A stretch of DNA of 64,000 bases from Roseibacillus persicicus. GTDB taxonomy: Bacteria > Verrucomicrobiota > Verrucomicrobiia > Verrucomicrobiales > Akkermansiaceae. Position numbers and translations under genes: made by a program. Under the pieces are notes generated by a model. It did no database searches and was not told the origin of the DNA. It saw only the letters and a list, made by a program, of their open reading frames with translations. Where the stretch lies: positions 1 through 64,000 of the forward strand of contig NZ_BMXI01000007.1 of NCBI RefSeq assembly GCF_014651675.1, in the 5' to 3' direction. Of this stretch, positions 9,740-18,267 are shown in pieces. How positions within the stretch are numbered: the first letter of the stretch is position 1; every line of letters begins with the position of its first letter.

Positions 9740-10810
9740 TTATTCCTCCGAATCGGGGTAGGAGCCGAGTAGCTTGACGAGTGAGCAGTGGGTTTCGAGT
9801 TCCTTCAAAGCATCGGCCAGTTTTGGATCTTCGCAATGGCCGGCTAGGTCCACGTAGAAAATATATTCCCAGTCCTTTTGCTTGGAAGGGCGGGATTCAA
9901 TCTTCGACATGTTGATTTCGAAGGCGTTAAAGGCTTTCAAGGCATCGACCAAGGAGCCGGGTTGGTCGCGGACGGCGAAGAGGATGGAGGTTCGATCGTT
10001 GCCGGTGGGCGGACAGGTCTTCTCGGAAACCACGAGAAAGCGCGTGGTGTTGGTGGCGCGGTCTTGGATGGAGGACTCGATGATCTCGAGTTGGTTCAAC
10101 TCGGCGGCAAGGGTTCCGCCCAGCGCCGCGGCGCCCTCGGAAGCTCTCTCAGAGGCAATTTGAGCTGCCCGGGTGGTGGAAGAGACCTCGACCAGGTCGG
10201 CATTGGGAAAATGGCGAAGAATCCAGTTCTTGCACTGTCCGAAGACCTGGGGATGCGAATAGAGAGTCTTGATTTCCTCTCGGGGAATGGAGGCCAGCAG
10301 GTTGTTTTCGATGCGGAGCAGGATTTGCGCGCAGATGCGGAGAGGGGAATCGACGAAGAGGTCGAGGGTGTGGGAGACGGCCCCTTCGGTGGAATTCTCA
10401 ATGGGCACGACGCCATAGGAGGCCTTGCGACGGGCAACTTGGTCGAAGACTTCCGCGAAATTCGCTTGCGGAAGATATTCCACGGAATGGCCGAACTTCT
10501 TGATCGCCGCCTGATGGGTCCAAGTTCCTTCCGGACCGAGGTAGGCAATTTTCATGTCGTCCTCCAAGGCCAGCGCCGCAGACATGATTTCGCGGTAAAT
10601 GGCCCGAATGGAACGCTCGGGAAGGCGGCCTTCGTTCATTGCGACGAGCTTTTTCAGAAGGGCGTCTTCGCGCTCGGGGGCGTAAATCTGAAGGCCATCA
10701 CGCTTCTTTACGACTCCGACTTCATGGACCAAGTCGGCGCGTTGGGAGAGGAGGTCGAGGAGTTGAGAATCGATGGCGTCGATGTGGACGCGAATTTCGT
10801 CAAGGGTCAC
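9740..10810 (-). CDS. pheA: Bifunctional chorismate mutase / prephenate dehydratase (P-protein)
   Basis: 356 residues. Converts chorismate to prephenate and on to phenylpyruvate for phenylalanine synthesis. The AroQ-type chorismate mutase domain is at about 1-88 (DEIRVHIDAIDSQLLDLLSQR start, PEREDALLKKL). The prephenate dehydratase domain begins at MKIAYLGPEGTWTHQAA and includes VPIENSTEGAV and the TTRFLVV motif. The C-terminal ACT domain (about 275-350) has the phenylalanine-sensing ESRPS motif, so feedback inhibition by phenylalanine is expected. GTG start at 10810. It lies 52 bp after scpB on the same strand. Confidence 0.96.
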   Translation of the reverse strand: MTLDEIRVHIDAIDSQLLDLLSQRADLVHEVGVVKKRDGLQIYAPEREDALLKKLVAMNEGRLPERSIRAIYREIMSAALALEDDMKIAYLGPEGTWTHQAAIKKFGHSVEYLPQANFAEVFDQVARRKASYGVVPIENSTEGAVSHTLDLFVDSPLRICAQILLRIENNLLASIPREEIKTLYSHPQVFGQCKNWILRHFPNADLVEVSSTTRAAQIASERASEGAAALGGTLAAELNQLEIIESSIQDRATNTTRFLVVSEKTCPPTGNDRTSILFAVRDQPGSLVDALKAFNAFEINMSKIESRPSKQKDWEYIFYVDLAGHCEDPKLADALKELETHCSLVKLLGSYPDSEE

Positions 10811-10862
10811 GGTGGGAGATTAAGGAGAGATTTTCAGGAAAGGGAACTTCGAATCGTGGGAA

Positions 10863-11714
10863 CTACTCGGAATCGGTCGGAGGGGTGTCTTCTTCCTCTT
10901 CATCGGGCGCGACCTCATCAGGCTTGGCAAAGTCCTCGGCGGGGGCCGCAGGCTTTTCTTCCTCCTCCTCCGCCTGAGGCGTGGGGGACGCGAGGGGCAG
11001 TTGCTTTTCCTCTTTTGGTGCCGGGGCCTCGTCCTCGGGTGCCTCTTCGGCGGCTTCGGGCAATTCCATTCGACGGAGCTCGAGGGCATTGGGCAGCTCG
11101 TCCGGGGACTTGATACCGAAGTGTTCGAAAAAGTAGTCGGTGGTTTCGTAGAGAAGAGGGCGTCCCGGCAAGTCCGCGCGACCTCCGATCTTCACCAGCT
11201 CCAGGTCGAGTAGCTTTTGCAGCATGCCATCGGAGGCTACGCCGCGGACGGCATCGATGGCGGACTTGGTCACCGGCTGACGATAGGCGACTACCGCGAG
11301 GGTTTCCATGGCCGGGCCGGACAGGCGCTTGGGTTTGCGACCAGGGAACAAGTGTTTCACAAAGTCCCCGAACTCCGGGGCGGTATAGATTTTCCAGCCT
11401 TTGGCCCGTTCGAGCGCCCGGAAAGAACGGCCGGTCTCCTCGTAGCTTTCGTTGAGCTTCGCAATGGCTTCGATGACTTCGTCATCAGTGACTTCCGCGA
11501 GCTGTTTGTATTCCGCAGTCAGGCCACCAGTGGGTTCTGCCGGGGATTCTTCGGCAGAGGGCTCGGCGTAGTCCTTGCTGTCTTCCTCGCCCTCGGCCAA
11601 GAGTTCGTCCTCCAATTCGGCGATTCTGGCCCGGATGAGGCGGGCGATCTCGGCGGAGGGCAGAGGATCGTCCGAGGCGATCATCAGAGCCTCAATGATA
11701 GCGGTCAATTCCAT
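10863..11714 (-). CDS. scpB: Segregation and condensation protein ScpB
   Basis: 283 residues, longer than the usual 180-200. ScpB is a winged-helix partner of ScpA/SMC in chromosome condensation. The conserved core appears as ELTAIIEALMIASDDPL at the N-terminus and LSGPAMETLAVVAYRQPVTKSAIDAVRGV plus GRADLPGRPLLYETTDYFFEHFGI in the middle. The extra length comes from an acidic insertion at about 37-70 between the first helices and an acidic, Pro-rich tail of about 65 residues. scpA is not in the window. The gene is divergent from the DksA-like gene. Confidence 0.93.
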   Translation of the reverse strand: MELTAIIEALMIASDDPLPSAEIARLIRARIAELEDELLAEGEEDSKDYAEPSAEESPAEPTGGLTAEYKQLAEVTDDEVIEAIAKLNESYEETGRSFRALERAKGWKIYTAPEFGDFVKHLFPGRKPKRLSGPAMETLAVVAYRQPVTKSAIDAVRGVASDGMLQKLLDLELVKIGGRADLPGRPLLYETTDYFFEHFGIKSPDELPNALELRRMELPEAAEEAPEDEAPAPKEEKQLPLASPTPQAEEEEEKPAAPAEDFAKPDEVAPDEEEEDTPPTDSE

Positions 11715-11907
11715 GGTGCTGATGGGTGTTACGTTGGGCGAATGACGCGTTCAAGCCTAAGTCTCAAAAGGCCTGTGAAAAGGGGTGGGGGACCTGCACC
11801 CTCATTTTCGACTTGCGGAGTTTTGGTTAGGCACGTAATTGACGCCCCTCTTTTCCTTTTTAAGGAGCAAGGGAAATCAGATTACCCTCCTTTGATCACA
11901 AAAAATC

Positions 11908-12516
11908 ATGCCCGCTAAGAAGACGACCAAGAAAGCCGCCGCAAAGAAGGCTCCGAGCAAAGCGAAAGCCGAAAAAGAGGCTTCGGCCGGCGATGCTGTT
12001 AAAGATGAGACCAAGACTGCCAAGGAGGAGACCGCCACTCCAGCCAAGAAGGCTGCCCCCGTCAAGATGACTGCTTTTGTGAAAAAGCAGCAGCAGAAGC
12101 TCCTCGACTTGCGCGATGACCTGATGGAAGCCCTCCACGGGGTTCAGAGCGAGGCCATCAAAGCGGTATCCGAAGGCTCCGATGCCGGGAATGGTCAGCA
12201 TCAGGGTGATGCCGGCAGTGATTCCTATGACCGTGACTTGGCCCTGAGCATGCTGGAAAAAGAGAAAGACGCTCTTCATGAAGTCGAGATGGCCCTCGAG
12301 CGCATTGCCAACGGGACCTATGGAATCTGCGAGATGTCCGGGGAGAAGATTCCGCAGGAACGTTTGGAAGTTTTGCCCTTCGCCCGTCTGACCATGGCTT
12401 GCCGCGAAAAGTGGGAAGCGGACCAGCGCACGCGGGGAGTTCATCCCGGCGAATATGGCTTCGGCGCATTTGCTGAAAGTAGTCGGTCGGTTTCTCTTGA
12501 CGCGTCCGACGATTAG
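11908..12516 (+). CDS. DksA/TraR-family protein with a reduced zinc finger and a Lys/Ala-rich N-terminus
   Basis: 202 residues. DksA-family proteins enter the RNA polymerase secondary channel and mediate the stringent response. Residues 1-53 are a Lys/Ala-rich, histone-H1-like tail. A coiled coil follows (about 55-135) with a Gly/Asp-rich tip (GDAGSDSYDRD) like that of DksA. The C-terminal region has NGTYGICEMSGEKIPQERLE...ARLTMAC, clearly homologous to the DksA zinc finger, but only Cys141 and Cys165 remain of the usual four Cys. That resembles zinc-independent DksA variants. It starts an apparent operon with rpmG (33-bp gap) and rpsR. Confidence 0.85.
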   Translation: MPAKKTTKKAAAKKAPSKAKAEKEASAGDAVKDETKTAKEETATPAKKAAPVKMTAFVKKQQQKLLDLRDDLMEALHGVQSEAIKAVSEGSDAGNGQHQGDAGSDSYDRDLALSMLEKEKDALHEVEMALERIANGTYGICEMSGEKIPQERLEVLPFARLTMACREKWEADQRTRGVHPGEYGFGAFAESSRSVSLDASDD

Positions 12517-12549
12517 GCTAGTCTCCCGCCCCTTTTCCCAATCTGAATC

Positions 12550-12723
12550 ATGCCCCGCGATATTATTATCCTAGAATGCACCGAAGCGAAAGCCGAGGGC
12601 AAGCCAACGTCCCGGTATAACTCTACCCGCAATAAAAAGAGCCTCCGGACTCCAGGTCGTCTCGAGAAGATGAAATACAATCCCTTCTTGCGTCGCCGCA
12701 CCTTGCACCGCGAAATGCGCTAA
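12550..12723 (+). CDS. rpmG: 50S ribosomal protein L33
   Basis: 57 codons. The product starts [14 protein letters not shown] and ends [12 protein letters not shown], with the L33 signature [10 protein letters not shown] and [15 protein letters not shown]. It is the zinc-free type of L33, with a single Cys (residue 10) instead of two CxxC pairs. It sits between the DksA-like gene and rpsR in the same direction. Confidence 0.93.
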   Translation: MPRDIIILECTEAKAEGKPTSRYNSTRNKKSLRTPGRLEKMKYNPFLRRRTLHREMR

Positions 12724-12741
12724 TCTATAGACTTTAATTTT

Positions 12742-12993
12742 ATGTCAGTTATCTCAGAACCGAAAACCGTCAAACGCCGCATCGCTTTCCGTAAAGCGAA
12801 CCGCCGCATGACTAGCAAGCGCATCGATTTGCCGCTTGAAAAAGTCAGCTACCTCAATCCTGAGGTTCTCGCCAAGTTCACCAGCGAAACCGGAAAGATC
12901 CTTCCTCGTCGTGTGACTGGTGTTTCCGCCAAGATGCATCGCCGCATCACCCGCGAGATCAAGCGCGCTCGTGCTGTCAACTTGCTGCCTTAA
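12742..12993 (+). CDS. rpsR: 30S ribosomal protein S18
   Basis: 83 residues, a basic protein of the small-subunit platform. S18 hallmarks: VSYLNPEVLAKFTSETGKILPRRVTGVSAKMHRRITREIKRARAVNLLP, i.e. the NPE, GKI-PRR-TG and H-RR-T--IKRAR motifs. It is the last gene of the unit, followed directly by a strong terminator. Confidence 0.97.
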   Translation: MSVISEPKTVKRRIAFRKANRRMTSKRIDLPLEKVSYLNPEVLAKFTSETGKILPRRVTGVSAKMHRRITREIKRARAVNLLP

Positions 12994-13019
12994 TCGGCGG
13001 GATAGAGACTTTCGAAAAG

Positions 13020-13052
13020 AGCCTTGGAACATTTGGTTCCCAGGCTTTTTTT
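13020..13052 (+). terminator. Rho-independent terminator after rpsR
   Basis: An 11-bp stem (13020-13030 with 13036-13046, one G-T pair) closes a 5-nt loop and runs into seven T residues. It ends the DksA-like/rpmG/rpsR unit. Confidence 0.9.
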
Positions 13053-13197
13053 CGTGTCTGCGAATCACCGTTGGCGGGGGACTTGGATGTGAGGAAGCAG
13101 GGGCTCCAAAGTGCTGGGCGAGCCTTTCTTGGCCTGGATTTCGAAGGGCAAGCCCTCCAGCGGGCTGCCTTTCTTGTGTCATGAATTCTCTGGCCCC

Positions 13198-13962
13198 CTA
13201 GAGCAGGTTGGGGATGTTTACTCCCGGCTTGGAGCCAACGAGGAGATAGACCTGGTCATCGTCTTGCCAGCCTTTCGTCTCCCGTTCATGGAAGACTAGA
13301 AGCTGCTCCAGGTTGCTGGACGCATCCGGACTGCCCTCGAGAGCTGGTCGTGCGAGCACGAAGAGGTGAACGATCTCGTTGGAGTTGTTTTTGAAGCAGA
13401 TCAGGCTGACCCGATGGCCTTGCCACATGATCTTCTTGCAGCCCATGCCCCGGAAGCGAAAGAGCTTGGGGGGTATTGTCTTCAAGGTCGGGTAGTTTCG
13501 TTCCGCGAGCCAAGCGACCGATTCCGTGTTGGTCGAGAATCCTTCATCGAGGACAAACCGTTGGCTGGCGAAGAAGGCCATCTGTTCGCGAAAAGTCTGC
13601 TCGGTGGGAGCGGGATTGCTGGCAAACTCGACTGGAGGGGGCATCAGAAAGTAGTGAGCAATCCACGCGGAGGAGACCAGAATTGCTGCTGCTGCCGTGA
13701 GAGGGAGGTGGAGTCTTCTTTTCTTCCATTTGCTCTCGCTGCGGTAGGCTCTCAGGAGGTCTTCTTTCGCGGAGGCTGGTGGTTGCGCTCTTCGTAGGCT
13801 TGCGCTGACCTCCTCGTCGAAGGCCAGCTCCTGTTCGAGCCATTGGGATAGCTCGGGGTCAGCCTTTGCCGCCTGAAGACTTGGCGCAATCCGGGGATCG
13901 TCATCGCGATAGATCTCGGGGCGATAGCCAGAAAGGTTGTTACGAATTTCGTCTTTATCCAT
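13198..13962 (-). CDS. Putative transmembrane anti-sigma factor
   Basis: 254 residues. A soluble acidic N-terminal part (1-82) is followed by one membrane segment (about 86-107) and a periplasmic C-terminal domain of about 145 residues containing ...FRGMGCKKIMWQGHRVSLICF. The architecture and the position just downstream of an ECF sigma gene, overlapping it by 8 bp (13955-13962), indicate an anti-sigma factor that would hold the sigma factor at the membrane. No ZAS-type HxxxCxxC motif is visible, so the assignment rests on topology and context. Confidence 0.75.
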   Translation of the reverse strand: MDKDEIRNNLSGYRPEIYRDDDPRIAPSLQAAKADPELSQWLEQELAFDEEVSASLRRAQPPASAKEDLLRAYRSESKWKKRRLHLPLTAAAAILVSSAWIAHYFLMPPPVEFASNPAPTEQTFREQMAFFASQRFVLDEGFSTNTESVAWLAERNYPTLKTIPPKLFRFRGMGCKKIMWQGHRVSLICFKNNSNEIVHLFVLARPALEGSPDASSNLEQLLVFHERETKGWQDDDQVYLLVGSKPGVNIPNLL

Positions 13963-14518
13963 GGGAGTAGGGGGAGGGTTTCAGTTGTTGTCTGAGCTGA
14001 CTTTTTCCTCGGGATAGCCGGGACATGACGGTGCCGATGGGAATCTTGAGAAGAGAAGAAATTTCCTGATAGGTGTAGCCCTGCAGATAGTAGAGAGCCA
14101 GCGCTTCGCGGAACGGGAGGGGGAGTTTGGCCAAGCAACTGAGAACCGCTTGACCATCGCTTTGAGCCGCAGCTGTTTGACCTTCTGACTGCATGCCGGG
14201 GTCGAGTTCTTCGCTTGGGAAGCGGGTGTTCTTCCGACAGATGTCGATGAATTCGTTGCGAAGGACGGAAAAAAGCCAGTGCTTCGCCTTCTTCACGTCT
14301 CTCAGCGCCGAACCCTTTTTCGCAAACTTGAGAAAGGCGCTCTGCGTGAGGTCTACGGCATCGCACTCCTTGCCGGTCAGGCTGAGTGCGAAGCGGTAGA
14401 CGTCGTCATAGCAGTCGGATACGACCTCCTCAAAAGTTGGGTGTTTTTTCGACAAAACGTTGGAGGTCAGAGGTGTCAGCGCGGGCTTTATTCCTCTTTG
14501 AAAATCAGTGAGGGACAT
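13955..14518 (-). CDS. ECF-type RNA polymerase sigma factor
   Basis: 187 residues with sigma-70 region 2 at about 30-100 (DVYRFALSLTG...DLTQSAFLKFAKKG...WLFSVLRNEFIDICRK) and region 4 at about 125-180 (LPLPFREALALYYLQGYTYQEISSLLKIPIGTVMSRLSRGK). Regions 1 and 3 are absent, as in ECF factors. The signal it answers to is unknown. The 3' end overlaps the downstream anti-sigma gene, so translation is probably coupled. Just upstream on the same strand is the spondin-domain PEP-CTERM gene, separated by a GC-rich hairpin. Confidence 0.92.
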   Translation of the reverse strand: MSLTDFQRGIKPALTPLTSNVLSKKHPTFEEVVSDCYDDVYRFALSLTGKECDAVDLTQSAFLKFAKKGSALRDVKKAKHWLFSVLRNEFIDICRKNTRFPSEELDPGMQSEGQTAAAQSDGQAVLSCLAKLPLPFREALALYYLQGYTYQEISSLLKIPIGTVMSRLSRGKSQLRQQLKPSPYSHG

Positions 14519-14528
14519 AAACGAAGAG

Positions 14529-14565
14529 GGCCCCGGCTCCCGCGGATGAAGCGGAGGCCGGGGCT
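14529..14565 (-). terminator. GC-rich hairpin between the PEP-CTERM gene and the sigma gene
   Basis: Arms 14529-14543 and 14551-14565 form a nearly perfect GC-rich stem with a 7-nt loop. It lies between the stop of the PEP-CTERM gene (14587) and the sigma start (14518). The following bases on the minus strand are CTCTTCGTTT, a poor T-tract, so it is a probable but imperfect terminator or partial attenuator. Confidence 0.55.
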
Positions 14566-14586
14566 GGGTGGAGTGGGGAGCAAAGT

Positions 14587-15363
14587 TTAGTGACGTCGAC
14601 GACGGCTGAGTCCCAGAAGGATGCTCAGGCCGGCAAGCAGGCTGGTGGAAGGCTCGGGGATGACTTCGAGGGTGACCCGGGCGATGGGTTCGCCGGTGAA
14701 ATCGAACTGGGTCGAATCGAACCCGAGGTCGGCATTGGCAAAGGCGCCGAAGGGATCCGAGCCGCTCAGTGCGGTGACCACGCCACCCTGGTCCGTACCA
14801 AAGTCAGCGGCTCCGCCTCCGGGGTTCATGATTCCGATAAGAGGGTTGCCGGGTGAGAAATCGAAATCTTCCAGCTCGGTGCCTGCGTCCCATACCGTGG
14901 TGAAGTCAAAAAAGAGGCTCGAACCATTGCTTGCCCCCAGGAGGGATGACACATCGAAGCCATCGCCATTGCCGATGAACCAGTCATTGGAGGGAAGGAG
15001 CATGGAGGCGAAGTGAAACATGTTGTCACCGTCCGCGACCTCGAAAACGGCGGAGCCGCTCGCGCCGGGGGCAAAGATGGGTGGGGAACCGGGCCCGACT
15101 CCCGGGCCGAGAATTGCGCCGCCGCTGCTGGGCATGAAGCCCGCGGGGCTGCCTGTTTCGGCGAGATTTTCCAGTGCGGCGGAAGCCGCGCTGCCGGGGT
15201 CAAAGATGTCGAAGGAACCATTGGAGAAACCGGCGATGCCCGGGGCAAGTCCCACGGGGCCGGTTGTTTGAATGCTCACTCGGATGGAGGTAGCGGCGGT
15301 GGCGGAGCTCGAGATGCTGATGATCCCGGCGAAGGCGATTGGATGTAGTTTGGATGTCTTCAT
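14587..15363 (-). CDS. Spondin_N-like domain protein with PEP-CTERM sorting signal
   Basis: 258 residues. The signal peptide (MKTSKLHPIAFAGIIS..., cleavage after ATA) begins at ATG 15363. The central region has the spondin-N-type pattern FHFASMLLPSNDWFIGNGDG, with the DAGTELEDF and NPGGG segments common to bacterial spondin-like proteins. The C-terminus is a PEP-CTERM signal: IPEPSTSLLAG, a hydrophobic segment, then RRRRH. It should be exported and processed by an exosortase. An in-frame upstream extension over 230 residues is a shadow of cstA and is excluded. Confidence 0.85.
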   Translation of the reverse strand: MKTSKLHPIAFAGIISISSSATAATSIRVSIQTTGPVGLAPGIAGFSNGSFDIFDPGSAASAALENLAETGSPAGFMPSSGGAILGPGVGPGSPPIFAPGASGSAVFEVADGDNMFHFASMLLPSNDWFIGNGDGFDVSSLLGASNGSSLFFDFTTVWDAGTELEDFDFSPGNPLIGIMNPGGGAADFGTDQGGVVTALSGSDPFGAFANADLGFDSTQFDFTGEPIARVTLEVIPEPSTSLLAGLSILLGLSRRRRH

Positions 15364-15395
15364 AAGAAGCTGACCAAACGACGAAGAGATGGCTG

Positions 15396-15416
15396 AAACT
15401 ATTCCCCAAATAGTTT
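15396..15416. repeat. Perfect 8-bp inverted repeat upstream of the PEP-CTERM gene
   Basis: AAACTATT (15396-15403) and AATAGTTT (15409-15416) flank a 5-nt spacer, about 33-53 bp upstream of the PEP-CTERM start at 15363 and 19 bp downstream of the cstA stop. It could be an operator or a weak terminator for cstA; there is no T-tract beyond the stem on the minus strand. Confidence 0.4.
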
Positions 15417-15434
15417 TGCGGCTCGAAAGTGGCT

Positions 15435-17225
15435 CTAACTCACCGGCTTTCGCCAGCGTTTGACCCCTTCCAGAATGATCCAGACTTCGAGGATGACAGT
15501 GGCAATCGCGAATGAGCTGAGGAGGTAGTTGGGAGTTGTGCCCGTCAGCCATGCTCCATCCCCTTGAAACAGATAGAGGCCCATGGCCAGACCGGGGAGG
15601 AGGAGCATCAGGATGGCGGGAGGGATGATGAACCAGAAGGGGGTGTTTTTCTGACGCAACCAAAAGAGAATCACGAGAAAGGCGAGGCCCCCGAGGAGCT
15701 GGTTGGTGGCTCCGAAGAGTGGCCAGAGGAGTAGGCCTCCCTTGCCCAAGTTGGCGAGCTTCCACTCCTGACCAGCCTCGGGAATGGCGGCGATAAGGCC
15801 CGCGACGCCCACAGCGAACACGGTGGCCGCGTGCTTGTTGGTGAGAGGCTTGAGCTTCAGTTGGACCGCGAGTTCCTGGGTGACGTATCTTTGCAGGCGG
15901 CAGGCTGAGTCGAGGGTGGTGGCGGCAAAGGACGCGACAAAGACCCCCATCACGGCAACCGCGAATGTGGCGGGGAGACCGAGCGCCTTCAAGAAATTGG
16001 CGGCACCGTCGACGAAGGCTCCGACCTTGGCCGCGAGGCCGGTCGCGCTCCCCCACGAGGCGTAGCGGGCTTGGTAGGCCTCTTTACCAACGAGCAAATT
16101 GCCAGTGGGGACTTGATTGACCACTTCGGGGATGCCCAATCCGAGCCCGGCAACGCAGGCCAGGATGACAATGGTGGCGAGAAATCCTTCCGTGAGCATG
16201 GAGCCGAAACCCACAAACTGAGCGTCTGCTTCGTTCTTAAGCTGCTTGGAAGAGGTTCCAGAGGAGACGAGGCAGTGAAAGCCTGAGACTGCCCCGCAGG
16301 CAATGGTGATAAACAGGAAGGGGAAGATGAACGGAGCGCCCTCGGGATTGAGGCGGAGCGCGGGAGCCGCAATTTCAAGGCTTTGTTTGCCCGCACCTTG
16401 GTCGAGACCGAAAAGAGCGGCGCAGATGAGACCGAGGAAGATCAGAGCAAGGGTGGATACCAGCTGCAGGGAATTGATGTAGTCCCGGGGTTGCAGCAAA
16501 AGCCAGACCGGCAAAACGGAGGCGATGTAGGAGTAAGCCAGTAGCAACACGACCCAAGTGAAGATGGGCCATCCGGCGAGGGTGGAATTGAAGGAGAGGA
16601 GTAGACCCACGTCCCCGAAAGCTACCGAGAGATACATCAAGGCCAGTGAGACGAGGGAGGGAATAAGGAGGCCGACCCCCTTGCGATGGAGGTAGGAGCC
16701 GATCAAAATGGCGAGCGGGATCTGAATCAGGCAGGGGAAAATCGAGGCGGGAAAGGCCTTGAAAACGGCCGCGATGACCAGCCCGAAAATAGCCAGAACG
16801 ATGGTCAGGGCGAGGAAGAGAATTCCCAGAAAGAGGATGCGCGCTCGACCGGAGAGCACTTTCCCCGCGATGTCTCCCACGGTCTGACCGCGATTGCGGA
16901 GGGAAACCACAAGAGCTCCCAGATCGTGAACGGCACCGATGAAAATCGAGCCAAAAAGAACCCAGAGGAGGGCGGGGACCCAACCCCAGATCACGGCAAG
17001 AGCCGGTCCCACGATTGGACCAGTCCCTGCGATGGAGGTGAAGTGGTGGCCAAAGACCACTGACTTGCTGGTGGGGACATAGTCGCATCCGTCCTCGAAT
17101 TCGACGGAAGGTGGGACGTGGTTGGGGTCGAGCTTGAAGATCTTTTGCGAGAGCCACTTTCCATAGGTGTGATAAGCAATCAAGTAGGCGACAAAGGCCC
17201 CTAGAGCGATGAGAAGAGTGACCAT
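15435..17225 (-). CDS. cstA: Carbon starvation protein CstA family transporter
   Basis: 596 residues with many hydrophobic segments throughout. The family signature is clear at residues 50-80: KSVVFGHHFTSIAGTGPIVGPALAVIWGW, followed by GAVHDLGALVVSLRNRG. CstA proteins import peptides or pyruvate; E. coli BtsT and CstA are pyruvate transporters. The length is shorter than E. coli CstA (about 700) and matches the compact form. ATG start at 17225, divergent from the CPBP protease gene. Confidence 0.93.
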   Translation of the reverse strand: MVTLLIALGAFVAYLIAYHTYGKWLSQKIFKLDPNHVPPSVEFEDGCDYVPTSKSVVFGHHFTSIAGTGPIVGPALAVIWGWVPALLWVLFGSIFIGAVHDLGALVVSLRNRGQTVGDIAGKVLSGRARILFLGILFLALTIVLAIFGLVIAAVFKAFPASIFPCLIQIPLAILIGSYLHRKGVGLLIPSLVSLALMYLSVAFGDVGLLLSFNSTLAGWPIFTWVVLLLAYSYIASVLPVWLLLQPRDYINSLQLVSTLALIFLGLICAALFGLDQGAGKQSLEIAAPALRLNPEGAPFIFPFLFITIACGAVSGFHCLVSSGTSSKQLKNEADAQFVGFGSMLTEGFLATIVILACVAGLGLGIPEVVNQVPTGNLLVGKEAYQARYASWGSATGLAAKVGAFVDGAANFLKALGLPATFAVAVMGVFVASFAATTLDSACRLQRYVTQELAVQLKLKPLTNKHAATVFAVGVAGLIAAIPEAGQEWKLANLGKGGLLLWPLFGATNQLLGGLAFLVILFWLRQKNTPFWFIIPPAILMLLLPGLAMGLYLFQGDGAWLTGTTPNYLLSSFAIATVILEVWIILEGVKRWRKPVS

Positions 17226-17352
17226 GAGTTAAACTAGAGCTGGGAGGATGAGTTGTTCGAGCCCTTTGTCTTTAAATGTCTTTCATCGGGGCAAGTAACA
17301 CTCCAATCGAATTTCGCGAGACAGAAAGCTCTTCCTATGGCAAGGGGGAGGG

Positions 17353-18267
17353 GTGAGCGAAAAGAATTTCGAGGGATTCACACCCTATGACACTCCTACA
17401 AGTGGGCTCAAACCGCCCTCCTTGCCCCAGGATGATGACGAAGGCCGTCCGTGGGGGCCTTGGTGGAGTATTCTGTGGACGGTGGTGGTGATCTGTGTCT
17501 GGCAATTGGCCCAAGTCGGCATGCTGGCGGGCATGGCTTTTCATCACAAAGGGGCGAAGGGGCTCGAAGGAGACGGCTTGAGTGATTTTACCTCCATCGT
17601 GATGGCGGATGGCGATTTGCTGGGTTTGATGAGTTTCGGCTCCGCGTTGGTGGGGTGCTTCATGATTCTTCTGATCGTGCGGGCAAAGGGGGTGAGCTTT
17701 TCCCGCGGATTGGCGCTGCGAAAGCCCAAGAGATGGTGGATGTGGTTGCTCGTCTTTCCCGCTTGGCTAATCGGGATGATTTTGATCGGTCTCATCGTTT
17801 CGCCCTTCCAATCTGAGAAGTCCGTCGCGGACCAGGCTCAGATTGCAGGGATGGTGGAGGGAACGAACTGGCTGATTTTTCTGCTGCTGGGAGTGTCGGT
17901 GGGAGCTCCCTTTTTCGAAGAGTTTTTGTTTCGTGGATTGCTGCACGAGGGCTTGCGACAGTCTTTTCTGGGACCGATTGGTTCCGGGATTCTGACTGCA
18001 GCGTTCTTTTCTGTTCTTCACGCCCAGTATCAGGATCCGGCAGCCTTCTTGATGCTCTTTCTTTTGGGGGGGCTTTTCACTCTGGCGAGGGAGTTGACGG
18101 GGAGTTTGTGGATCGCGATTGTGATGCACGCCATCCAGAATACGGTGGTGACGGGGATGATGTTTTTGGCGCTCAACGGCTACATTCCGGAGGACCAAAT
18201 GCCCGAGGACTTGCGCGAGATTTTCAATAGGCCCGCAGCAGAAGAGGCTTCTATTCCGGCAAACTAG
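17353..18267 (+). CDS. CPBP (CAAX/Abi) family intramembrane metalloprotease
   Basis: 304 residues with about six to seven membrane segments. The diagnostic motifs are EEFLFRGLLHEGLR near residue 188 (EExxxR), FFSVLHAQ and IVMHAIQNTV near 255, supplying the Glu and His residues of the active site. GTG start with an AAGGGGGAGGGG ribosome-binding stretch directly upstream. Substrates of bacterial members are mostly unknown. Its 3' end overlaps the convergent lipoprotein gene by 17 bp. Confidence 0.88.
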   Translation: MSEKNFEGFTPYDTPTSGLKPPSLPQDDDEGRPWGPWWSILWTVVVICVWQLAQVGMLAGMAFHHKGAKGLEGDGLSDFTSIVMADGDLLGLMSFGSALVGCFMILLIVRAKGVSFSRGLALRKPKRWWMWLLVFPAWLIGMILIGLIVSPFQSEKSVADQAQIAGMVEGTNWLIFLLLGVSVGAPFFEEFLFRGLLHEGLRQSFLGPIGSGILTAAFFSVLHAQYQDPAAFLMLFLLGGLFTLARELTGSLWIAIVMHAIQNTVVTGMMFLALNGYIPEDQMPEDLREIFNRPAAEEASIPAN

